DNA of 64,000 nucleotides from Novosphingobium aerophilum (lineage in GTDB: Bacteria; Pseudomonadota; Alphaproteobacteria; Sphingomonadales; Sphingomonadaceae), in NCBI RefSeq assembly GCF_014230305.1, contig NZ_JACLAU010000017.1:1-64000 (forward strand), read 5' to 3'. Shown piece by piece: positions 42,672 to 50,565 of the stretch. Below the pieces are notes generated by a model that saw only the letters and a list, made by a program, of their open reading frames with translations, did not search any database and was not told the DNA's origin. Within the stretch, counting starts at the first letter, position 1, and each line of letters opens with the position of its first letter. The position numbers and the translations under genes were made by a program.

Positions 42672-42768
42672 AAGCGGCCCGCCCCCTGTCCCGGGGCCTT
42701 GCCATTCGCCGCCCTGCGCCCTAGCGGCCCGCAGCAGCACCGCGCCCTTGTCCGCCAGGAGTCGAACC

Positions 42769-44082
42769 ATGGTCCCCCGTTACGCCCGCCCCGCGATGAC
42801 CGCGATCTGGGAACCGGAAGCGCGCTACCGGATCTGGTTCGAGATCGAGGCCCATGCCACCGAGAAGCTGGGTGAACTGGGCGTGGTTCCGCCCAGCGGG
42901 GCCAAGGCGCTGTGGGACTGGTGGGCGACCAACCCGGCGATCGACGTCGCCGCGATCGACGCGATCGAGGCGGTGACCAAGCATGACGTCATCGCCTTCC
43001 TCGACTGGGTAGCGCAGCAGGTCGGTCCAGAGGCGCGCTTCATGCACCAGGGCATGACCAGCTCCGACGTGCTCGACACCACCCTGGCCGTGCAACTGAT
43101 GCGCGCCGCCGATATCCTGCTGGACGATCTGGATGCCCTGCTCGCCGCGATCAAGCGCCGGGCGCTGGAGCACAAGTACACCCCCACCATCGGCCGCAGC
43201 CACGGCATCCATGCCGAACCGACCACCTTCGGCAAGAAGCTGGCCGAGGCCTATGCCGAATTCAGCCGCTGCAAGACCCGCCTGATCGCCGCGCGCGCCG
43301 AGGTGGCGACCTGCGCGATCTCCGGCGCGGTCGGCACCTTCGCCAATATCGATCCTTCGGTGGAAGAGTATGTGGCCGAGAAGCTGGGCCTGGCGGTGGA
43401 GCCCGTTTCGACCCAGGTGATCCCGCGTGACCGGCACGCGATGTTCTTTGCCACGCTGGGGGTGATCGCCAGCTCGATCGAGCGGCTGGCGGTCGAGATC
43501 CGCCACCTGCAGCGCACCGAGGTGCTCGAGGCCGAGGAATACTTCTCGCCCGGCCAGAAGGGGTCGAGCGCGATGCCGCACAAGCGCAACCCGGTCCTGA
43601 CCGAGAATCTGACCGGGCTGGCCCGCATGGTCCGCTCGGCCGTGGTTCCGGCGCTGGAGAACGTGGCGCTGTGGCACGAACGCGACATCTCGCACTCTTC
43701 GGTCGAGCGCTTCATCGGCCCCGACGCCACGATCACGCTCGACTTCGCGCTCGCCCGCCTCACCTCGGTGGTCGACAAGCTGCTGGTCTATCCCGAGCGG
43801 ATGCAGAAGAACCTCGACAAGATGGGGGGCCTGGTCCACTCGCAGCGGGTCCTGCTGGCCCTCACCCAGGCCGGGCTGGAGCGCGACGCGGCCTACCGGC
43901 TGGTCCAGCGCAACGCCATGAAGGTGTGGGAATCGGACGGCCAGCTCAACCTGATGGAACTTCTCAAGAATGATCCGGAAGTGACTGCTGCACTTACGAT
44001 TGAGCAGATCGAAGACAAGTTCAACCTGGACTATCACTTCAAGGCGATCGACACGATCTTCGCCCGGGTGTTCGGCGAATAG
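42769..44082 (+). CDS. purB: Adenylosuccinate lyase
   Basis: PurB cleaves SAICAR and adenylosuccinate, releasing fumarate, in purine synthesis. The 437-residue protein has the N-terminal VPRYARPAMTAIW, MTSSDVLDT, the His loop TIGRSHGIHAEP, and the superfamily signature GSSAMPHKRNPV near residue 265, whose flexible loop carries the catalytic Ser. AGGAG lies 7 bases before the ATG, so the long upstream open frame is not used. It is the third purine gene in the window after purF and guaB. Confidence 0.96.
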   Translation: MVPRYARPAMTAIWEPEARYRIWFEIEAHATEKLGELGVVPPSGAKALWDWWATNPAIDVAAIDAIEAVTKHDVIAFLDWVAQQVGPEARFMHQGMTSSDVLDTTLAVQLMRAADILLDDLDALLAAIKRRALEHKYTPTIGRSHGIHAEPTTFGKKLAEAYAEFSRCKTRLIAARAEVATCAISGAVGTFANIDPSVEEYVAEKLGLAVEPVSTQVIPRDRHAMFFATLGVIASSIERLAVEIRHLQRTEVLEAEEYFSPGQKGSSAMPHKRNPVLTENLTGLARMVRSAVVPALENVALWHERDISHSSVERFIGPDATITLDFALARLTSVVDKLLVYPERMQKNLDKMGGLVHSQRVLLALTQAGLERDAAYRLVQRNAMKVWESDGQLNLMELLKNDPEVTAALTIEQIEDKFNLDYHFKAIDTIFARVFGE

Positions 44083-44104
44083 GGCTCGTTCGCGCGCGTC
44101 CCGC

Positions 44105-45457
44105 TCAGAAGCTCAAGGTCAGGTTCAGGCTGCCATAGCGCGTGGTCGCCCCGGGCGGGGCGTTGGGGGCCGTGCGCAGGAAGCGCCCCTTGGCGAGCAG
44201 CACGGTGGTGATCTCGAACCGCCAGCGCTGCGGCACCAGCCACCAGCGGATGCGCCCGTCGAACTGGTGCCCGGCCCAGGTCCCCGAGGCGCCGCTGACG
44301 TCACGCACGCCGGTCGAGGAGAACGCATCGCGGCGGTCGGCCAGCCATAGCGCGCGATAGCCGAGAAAGGCATCGACCCGCTTCGACGGCGTCACCTCCA
44401 CCCGGATCCCGGGCGAGACGACATTGCTGCGGACGATCGCGTTGTAGAGCCCGGCCGGGGCGAGATCGGCCCGGCGCATGCCGTAGAGCGTGTCGAAGCG
44501 GCCATAGGAGCCCCCCGGCCCATCGCCGCTCGCCCGGTCGAACTCCAGTTGCACGTGCGGCTGCCACGGCCCGGTGAAGCTGTAGCCGACATGGGCCCGC
44601 ACGAAACTGGCGCTGACCGACTGGCGCGGGGCACCCGCCGCCGCCGTGGCGCTGATCGAGCCCCACTGGTAGATACCCTCCAGCCCCCACTCCACCGCGC
44701 CGGGGCGCGGCTCGCGGACCAGGCGCAGGCTCAGCGTATCGAGCGAGCGGTCGCGACTCGGCCGCCCGGGAACATCGCGCTCGCCGAGGTGGAGGAAGGC
44801 GATCTCGCGCAGCAGCGGCGAGCCCTTGCGCTGCTGCGCCAGGAACCCGCCCCACAGCACCGTGTCGAAGCTTTCCTTGTCCAGCGCGAAGCGGTTGGCG
44901 CGCAGCCCCGGCCCGTCGTCGGGCAGGCGCAGCAGCGGCAGGGCATAGAACACCGTGGCCTTGATCCCCGAGGGCGTGGCGATATCTCCGCGCAGGCCGG
45001 TGAAGGCGGTGATCGTGTTGCGATAGTCGTCGATCGCCACCAGCCGGCGGGACCCCAGCGAGAGGCCGAGCCGCCCGGCCTGGACGCTGGCCGTGCTGCC
45101 CGGCCCGAACACCGGCCCCAGATCGGCCTGGACATAGGCAATCACCGGCTCGAGCGTGTTGACCTCGCCCGTGCCCAGCGGCGTGCCCGGGTTGGCGCCC
45201 CCCACACGGCTGTCGTGCAGTTCGCCGACCAGGTGCAGCCAGTCGCGCTGCCAGGCGGCGCGGATCTGGGTGCGGCTTTCGTAGAGGACGTCGTGGCTGT
45301 TGGCTCCGGTGCGGGCCTGCCCGTCGATGGCATCCAGGCGCAGGCGGATCGTGCCGGTCACGGTCAGGCCGTCATGGCCGGTCTCCGCCCGCAACGGCGC
45401 CCCCGCTGTGCCGGCCAGGGCCCCGAGCCCGGCCAGCGCGATCGCACTCCAACGCAT
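44105..45457 (-). CDS. Alginate-export-like outer-membrane barrel protein
   Basis: This protein has 450 residues, a signal peptide (cut near LRAE, residue 24) and then alternating beta-strand sequence ending in LTLSF, an outer-membrane insertion signal. The region with QAGRLGLSLGSRRLVAIDDYRN resembles the alginate-export (AlgE) domain family. Substrate is unknown; members in sphingomonads are often named only by domain. AAGGGGG precedes the ATG at 45457. It converges with purB after 22 bases. Confidence 0.8.
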   Translation of the reverse strand: MRWSAIALAGLGALAGTAGAPLRAETGHDGLTVTGTIRLRLDAIDGQARTGANSHDVLYESRTQIRAAWQRDWLHLVGELHDSRVGGANPGTPLGTGEVNTLEPVIAYVQADLGPVFGPGSTASVQAGRLGLSLGSRRLVAIDDYRNTITAFTGLRGDIATPSGIKATVFYALPLLRLPDDGPGLRANRFALDKESFDTVLWGGFLAQQRKGSPLLREIAFLHLGERDVPGRPSRDRSLDTLSLRLVREPRPGAVEWGLEGIYQWGSISATAAAGAPRQSVSASFVRAHVGYSFTGPWQPHVQLEFDRASGDGPGGSYGRFDTLYGMRRADLAPAGLYNAIVRSNVVSPGIRVEVTPSKRVDAFLGYRALWLADRRDAFSSTGVRDVSGASGTWAGHQFDGRIRWWLVPQRWRFEITTVLLAKGRFLRTAPNAPPGATTRYGSLNLTLSF

Positions 45458-45554
45458 GGGTCCCCCTTCTGCCCACCCCCGGGCAGCCCCGCGACAATAG
45501 CATGACGGGGCCCGTGCGCACACAGGCCCCTCAGGTTTCAGGCGTATGACACCG

Positions 45555-48062
45555 TCAGAACGAGACCTTGATCGTCCCGCCGAAGGTGCGGGGATCGCCC
45601 GGCTGGCCGGCGATCAGCCCGACATTGCCCGGCGCGACCTGCAGCAGGTCCATGAAGTTGGTGTCGAAGGCGTTGCGCACCCAGGCGAAGACGTCGAGCC
45701 CTTCCCCCCGGAAGCCGGCGCGGACGTTGGTCAGGGCATAGGCATCGACCACGGTGTAGCGCGACGGGGAAGCGTTCGAGTTCCAGCTCGACCGGTAGTT
45801 GCCGTCGACCCCGAAGTAGATCTGCCCGTCCTTCTCGAGCAGCTTGGCCGGCACGTTGTATTCCGCCCCATAGGAGAAGGCCCACTTCGATACGCCCGGC
45901 AGCGCCTGGCCCGAGATGTCGCAGGCGCGAGGGCTGGGCGAACCGGGCACCCCGGCCAGCGACAGGTCCGGCGTCACCCCCACCGCATAGAAGGTGCCGC
46001 CAGCGAGTTCCGGCGGGCACGGCGCGTTGGTGAAGCGCTTGTACTTGGCGTCGGTGTAGGCGCCGTTGGCATAGGCGGTGAACCGGTCGCTGGCGACGAT
46101 CTTGAAATCGGCCTCGATCCCCTGCGAACGGACCTTCTCGGCATTGGCCAGATAACCGCGCACCGTGCCGAACTGGCCGCCATTCACCGTCGCCTGGAAG
46201 TCCTTGATGTCGGTGATGAAGGCGCTGAGGTTGAAGGTCGCGCGGCGGTCGAGGAACTGGGTCTTCAGGCCAGCCTCGAAGTGCAGGACCGATTCCGGGC
46301 GGACCGTGCTGGTGCTGAGGTCCGGCTGGTTGTTGGCGTCAAGCGGGAGACCGTTCTGGTTGATGCCCAGGGTCTTGAAGCTCTTGGCGAAGGTCACATA
46401 GCCCAGCACGTCGCGGGCGAACTTGTAGTTGACGTTGAAGTCATAGGTGAAGTTCCAGGCGCTGGCCGAGGGCGTGGTCAACTGCGGCTGGTAGACCCCG
46501 CACTGCGCGGTCAGCACGGCGTTCCCGGCGGTCGCCGTGGGGGCGCAACTGGGGATCACCACGCCGGCTCCGGTGGTCACCACGCGCTGGTAGAACCCTT
46601 CCTTCTTGTCGTAGTTCAGGCGCACGCCGGGCTGGATGGTCAGCTCGGGAGTCAGCTTCCAGCTGGCCTGGCCGAACAGCGCGGCGCTGTCGCTCTTGAG
46701 GTACTGGGTGTTGGTCGCGGTCAGCCCGGCCAGCGTCGCCGGGATGTTGGCCACATTGGTCGGCGAAGTGGACGGCGACAGGCTCCACAGCGCGGCGTCA
46801 GTGCCCTGCTGCTCGGTGCCCTGGGTGTCGATCCGCTGCTTGAACCCGAACAGACCGACCACGAAATCGATCGTGTCGCCCGAGTAATTGTAGCGGAACT
46901 CCTGGCTGTACTGGTTCTGCTGCGACGGGTTCTGCGACTTGGCGACGATCGACAGACCGGTGAAGTCGCGATCGTTCTCGGGCTTCCAGTCCCAGAAGCG
47001 CCAGGCCGTGATCGAGGTCAGGCTGCCCGCGCCCAGCTCCCAGTTGGCCTTGAGCGAGACGCCGCCGATCTTGTTGCCGGCGTTCAGGTTGGAATCGAGA
47101 TCGGTCAGGCGATCGTACGGATTGGTGCTGGGCACGGCATAGTTGCGCCCGGGATTGGCCGCGTTGATCGCCGCGACACGGGCGGCGTACTGGCGGTTGA
47201 GCGCGCGCTGGGTCAGCCCGGTGCGGACATAGACCGTGCCGCAGCATTCCGGATCCTGCGCGCTGTAATCGCCCGAGAGGGTCAGCGAGAGCGTGTCGCT
47301 CGGTTTCCACAGCAACTGCGCGCGCAGGCCGATGTTGTCCTGCGCGTTGATGAACTGACGGCTCGTGACGTTGTAGATCGTGCCGCGGCGGCTGGTGACG
47401 GCGCCGGCCAGCCGGATCGCGACGGTGTCCGACAGCGGACCGGACACGGCCGCCTTGCCCTGCTTGAAGTTGAGGTTGCCCACGGTCAGCTCGGCCCGCC
47501 CCTCATAAGTGAAGGTCGGCTGGTTGCTGGTGATGTTGATCGCCCCGGCGGTGGTGTTCTTGCCGTAAAGCGTCCCCTGCGGCCCGCGCAGCACCTCGAC
47601 CTGGGCGATATCGAGGAAGTCGAAGGTCGCGGCGGCGACGCGCGCGTTGTAGACGTCATCCACATAGATGCCCACGCCCTGCTCGAAGCCGTCGCTGGTC
47701 AGCCCGAACGGCGCCCCCAGCCCGCGGATGTTGACCGAGGTGTTGCGCGGGTTGGAGGTGTAGACCTGCAACGTCGGCGCCAACTGCTGCAGGCGCACGA
47801 TGTTGAAGTTGCCGGTCGATTCGACGCTGTCCGCCTTGATCACCGAAATCGCCAGCGGCACGGCCTGGGCGGCCTCCTGGCGGCGGCGGGCGGTGACGAT
47901 GATGACGTCGCCGCGCGCGCCCGTCGCGTCATCGTCGACCTGGGCGGCGGCAGGCTCGCCCGGGGCAACGGCATCGGCGGCGAGCGCGGCTTCGGGCAGA
48001 AGGGTCAGGCCGGCGGCCAGGGCGGTGGCGGCCAGCAGGCCGGAACGGACGAACGTATGCAT
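45555..48062 (-). CDS. TonB-dependent receptor
   Basis: This outer-membrane active transporter has 835 residues. A signal peptide ends near ALAAD (residue 29), followed by a TonB-box-like segment (IIVTARRR) and a plug domain with VEVLRGPQGTLYGKNTTAGAI. The 22-stranded barrel ends in TIKVSF. It resembles the Fec/Cir-type sphingomonad receptors of unknown substrate. The YezD-like and Rrf2 genes upstream suggest a sulfur-related ligand, but that is inference. ATG 48062 is used since the signal peptide starts there. Confidence 0.9.
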   Translation of the reverse strand: MHTFVRSGLLAATALAAGLTLLPEAALAADAVAPGEPAAAQVDDDATGARGDVIIVTARRRQEAAQAVPLAISVIKADSVESTGNFNIVRLQQLAPTLQVYTSNPRNTSVNIRGLGAPFGLTSDGFEQGVGIYVDDVYNARVAAATFDFLDIAQVEVLRGPQGTLYGKNTTAGAINITSNQPTFTYEGRAELTVGNLNFKQGKAAVSGPLSDTVAIRLAGAVTSRRGTIYNVTSRQFINAQDNIGLRAQLLWKPSDTLSLTLSGDYSAQDPECCGTVYVRTGLTQRALNRQYAARVAAINAANPGRNYAVPSTNPYDRLTDLDSNLNAGNKIGGVSLKANWELGAGSLTSITAWRFWDWKPENDRDFTGLSIVAKSQNPSQQNQYSQEFRYNYSGDTIDFVVGLFGFKQRIDTQGTEQQGTDAALWSLSPSTSPTNVANIPATLAGLTATNTQYLKSDSAALFGQASWKLTPELTIQPGVRLNYDKKEGFYQRVVTTGAGVVIPSCAPTATAGNAVLTAQCGVYQPQLTTPSASAWNFTYDFNVNYKFARDVLGYVTFAKSFKTLGINQNGLPLDANNQPDLSTSTVRPESVLHFEAGLKTQFLDRRATFNLSAFITDIKDFQATVNGGQFGTVRGYLANAEKVRSQGIEADFKIVASDRFTAYANGAYTDAKYKRFTNAPCPPELAGGTFYAVGVTPDLSLAGVPGSPSPRACDISGQALPGVSKWAFSYGAEYNVPAKLLEKDGQIYFGVDGNYRSSWNSNASPSRYTVVDAYALTNVRAGFRGEGLDVFAWVRNAFDTNFMDLLQVAPGNVGLIAGQPGDPRTFGGTIKVSF

Positions 48063-48186
48063 GATCCAATCCTTGCGTAAGGGAATGGATGCATCCGGAG
48101 GCCCGGTCTGCATCGAAAGGGTCCGGCGGAACGCGGCCGGGACGCGGGGTAAGACCTTGCGGACAGCCGGTGCCCGGCAGGTCCGG

Positions 48187-48375
48187 TCAGGTGAAGCGCT
48201 GGCGCTCGGTCACTTCGAGCTGGACCACCCGGCCATCGTGGATGGTCAGACCGATCGTGCCGTAGCGCAGCCGGGCAATCGCCTTGGCGACCGCATCGAG
48301 CGCAATGCTTGCCACCTGATCGGCCGGCGGCGTCTCGCGCGGCGGCAGGGGCTGCGGATGATTCGGGTTGGCCAT
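48187..48375 (-). CDS. YezD family protein (DUF2292)
   Basis: This is a 62-residue protein. The C-terminal 40 residues (AIARLRYGTIGLTIHDGRVVQLEVTE) match the short DUF2292/YezD domain; the N-terminus is Pro-rich. The function is unknown, but YezD-type genes often sit with sulfate or sulfonate uptake genes. AAGGAGG lies 10 bases before the ATG. It precedes the TonB receptor by 124 bases on the same strand, behind the AT-rich operator candidate at 48407-48426. Confidence 0.8.
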   Translation of the reverse strand: MANPNHPQPLPPRETPPADQVASIALDAVAKAIARLRYGTIGLTIHDGRVVQLEVTERQRFT

Positions 48376-48406
48376 GACAGGGTGCCTCCTTCGGGCTCCC
48401 CGTTTA

Positions 48407-48426
48407 ACTCTACCTAATCAGTAGAC
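48407..48426. promoter_or_regulatory. AT-rich inverted repeat, possible Rrf2 operator
   Basis: CTACCTAATCAGTAG (48410-48424) has 4-base inverted arms in an AT-rich island unlike the surrounding GC-rich DNA. It lies between the Rrf2 gene and the YezD/TonB-receptor genes, 35 bases before the YezD ATG, where an operator would be expected. Confidence 0.45.
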
Positions 48427-48470
48427 AACTGTAGGATCGCTTGCCGGTGGCAAAGCTGAGGTTTGTCGGC

Positions 48471-48926
48471 TCAGTCCGCCAAGGCCGGGGCCGGATCGTC
48501 CGCGAAGGGCGGCTCGACCTCGATCGGATCGGCCAGGGTCATCCGGTCGAGCATGGCCGCCATCTCGTCGCGCAGGGTCAGCATCAGCCCGCGCAGGCGG
48601 CATTCCACCTCCGGCAGGCAATTGGTGCAGTGTTCGTGCGCATTGCGGCTGGCGCAGGGCACCAGGGCCAGGCTGCCGCGGGTCAGGCGGATGATGTCGC
48701 CATAGCGGATGTCGACCGGCGGCAGGGCGAGCTCATAGCCGCCATCGCGGCCGCGATGCGAGATCACCAGACCTTCGCGGACCAGCTCGGCCAGGATCAC
48801 GGTCAGGAACTTGCGCGGGATGTTCTGCGCTTCGGCCACGGCGTCCAGCCGCACCGCCCCCTGCTGCCAGTGATCGGCCAGGTGCTGCAGCGCGCGGATC
48901 GTGTAGCGGGTCTTCTGCGAGAGCAT
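48471..48926 (-). CDS. Rrf2 family transcriptional regulator
   Basis: This winged-helix regulator has 151 residues. The DNA-binding region is at residues 1-65 (MLSQKTRYTIRALQHLA, then IPRKFLTVILAELVREGLV and GRDGGYELA). Cys91, Cys100, Cys103 and Cys109 form a cluster in the wing region, where IscR-type members bind an iron-sulfur cluster, although the spacing differs from IscR. It could sense sulfur, iron or redox state and act on the downstream YezD and TonB-receptor genes. Confidence 0.9.
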   Translation of the reverse strand: MLSQKTRYTIRALQHLADHWQQGAVRLDAVAEAQNIPRKFLTVILAELVREGLVISHRGRDGGYELALPPVDIRYGDIIRLTRGSLALVPCASRNAHEHCTNCLPEVECRLRGLMLTLRDEMAAMLDRMTLADPIEVEPPFADDPAPALAD

Positions 48927-48983
48927 GGGTCACCATGTGCCCTCGCCCGGCGGGAAGTCAACCGTACCGGTAGAAATGCCCGG

Positions 48984-49781
48984 TCAGGCGGCCGACGAAT
49001 CCGGCGCGTACTTCTGCATCAGCGCAAAGGCGCGCTGATACCATTCGTCGCCGGGGTAATTGCGGCCGAGCACCGCCGCCGCCTTGCGCGCCTCGTCGGG
49101 CAGGCCGAGCGACAGATAGCTCTCGGTCAGGCGGAAAAGCGCCTCAGGCGTGTGGCTGGTGGTCTGGTACTTGTCGACCACGGTGCGGAAGCGCAGCGAG
49201 GCCGCCAGCCACTTGCCCTCGCGCTGGTAGGCCCGGCCGATGGTCATTTCCTTGCCCGCCAGGTGATCGTTGATCAGGTCGAGCTTGAGCCGCGCATCGG
49301 CGGCATAGCGGGTGTTGGGGTAGCGCCGCATCAGCTCGTTCATCGAGGCGAGCGCCTGGGCCGTGGCCTTCTGGTCACGCGTGACGTCGCTGATCTGCTC
49401 GTACTGGCTGATCGCGATCAGGTAATAGGCGTAAGGCGCGTCCTTGTTGCCCGGGTGGATCGACAGGAACCGCTGCGCCGCCTGGATCGCCTTGATGTAA
49501 TCGCGCGCCGCATAATAGCTGAAGGCGCTCATCAACTGGGCGCGACGGGCCCAGGGCGAATAGGGATGCTGCCGCTCGACCTCGTCGAACAGGGCCGCCG
49601 CTTCCTTCACCCGGCCCCGGTCGAGCCGGTCCTTGGCGGCGAGGTACAGCGTATCGACGTCGCGCGCGACATAGGCCGTGTCGCGCGTCTTGCCGCCCCG
49701 GCCGCCGCACCCGGTGGTGAGCAGCAGGGCCGTGGTGGCGACGGCGAAAACGGCGAGCTTGAACGGCGAACGGGTCTGCAT
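48984..49781 (-). CDS. bamD: Outer-membrane assembly lipoprotein BamD
   Basis: BamD is an essential partner of BamA in outer-membrane protein insertion. It has 265 residues. A signal with lipobox LLTTGC makes Cys25 the lipidated residue. About five TPR-like helical pairs follow, with RVKEAAALFDEVERQHPYSPWARRA-type repeats and DYIKAIQAAQRFLSIHPGN as family features. The gene stands alone, downstream of nothing co-directional within 60 bases except the DUF3142 pair. Confidence 0.94.
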   Translation of the reverse strand: MQTRSPFKLAVFAVATTALLLTTGCGGRGGKTRDTAYVARDVDTLYLAAKDRLDRGRVKEAAALFDEVERQHPYSPWARRAQLMSAFSYYAARDYIKAIQAAQRFLSIHPGNKDAPYAYYLIAISQYEQISDVTRDQKATAQALASMNELMRRYPNTRYAADARLKLDLINDHLAGKEMTIGRAYQREGKWLAASLRFRTVVDKYQTTSHTPEALFRLTESYLSLGLPDEARKAAAVLGRNYPGDEWYQRAFALMQKYAPDSSAA

Positions 49782-49845
49782 GGCGTCAGGCTATAGCCAG
49801 CGCGGGGATGAACGCCAAGTGAAAGGACAGCACCCATCCCCCGCC

Positions 49846-50565
49846 CTACCGGCGTTGAGGCGCCAGCAGGAACTCCACGGTCCCCCGGTAGAGCGGATCA
49901 CGCCGCAGAGCGGCCGGTTCACGCCACCGGCCATCGGCCACGATCCCGACCCGGTAGGGCAGGTGCAGCCGCCCCAGCCCCGCCAGATAGCGGTCGTAAC
50001 CCGGAATCGTGCGCCGCCCCTGGTAGGTCTGGACCACGATCTCGTCGACGACACCAACGAGCCCGTCCAGATCGGCGCGAGCGCCGTTCGCGCTCCAGTC
50101 GAGCAGCCCGGTAACCGACAGCCGCGTGCCGGGAGGCAGGCGGCGGCGCAGATCGGCGAGGAACATCCGGTAGCCGGCCAGCCCGCGGGTCGCGGCATCG
50201 AAATCGATCTGCACGCTGATCACCCGATTGCCGGCCGCGCGCCATTGCCGCAGCAGCCGCTGCAACTGGGCGTGGGTCTCCTCATCCCAGTCGAGCCGCT
50301 CGGTGCGGACCACCAGCCACAGGTCGGGGCCCGCGATGCGTGGCACCGCGCGGAGCGGCACGAGCCGGCCGGGCTGGCCGTGCCGCACCTCCCCCGCCAG
50401 CAGGTAGACCGTTTCGGCTTGCGCCAGCCCGGACGGCGCCGGCACCCCCGCCCAGAGGAAATAGGCCCCGCCCTGCCCTCCGGCCAAGGGATCGGGCCCG
50501 CAACCGGCCAGCACAAGGCCCGCCGCCAGGGCCAGCCTTCGTCCAGGCTGAGCACGCCGGATCAC
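49846..50565 (-). CDS. DUF3142 domain lipoprotein
   Basis: This is a predicted lipoprotein of 239 residues. VLAGCG forms the lipobox at Cys22. The DUF3142 body has ISVQIDFDAATRGL and VDEIVVQTYQGRRT, typical of a TIM-barrel-like, glycosidase-related domain with acidic residues in the QIDFD motif. No activity is established. The GTG start at 50565 overlaps the stop of the upstream 712-residue gene (GTGA), so the pair is translationally coupled and probably acts together in the envelope. Confidence 0.82.
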   Translation of the reverse strand: MIRRAQPGRRLALAAGLVLAGCGPDPLAGGQGGAYFLWAGVPAPSGLAQAETVYLLAGEVRHGQPGRLVPLRAVPRIAGPDLWLVVRTERLDWDEETHAQLQRLLRQWRAAGNRVISVQIDFDAATRGLAGYRMFLADLRRRLPPGTRLSVTGLLDWSANGARADLDGLVGVVDEIVVQTYQGRRTIPGYDRYLAGLGRLHLPYRVGIVADGRWREPAALRRDPLYRGTVEFLLAPQRR

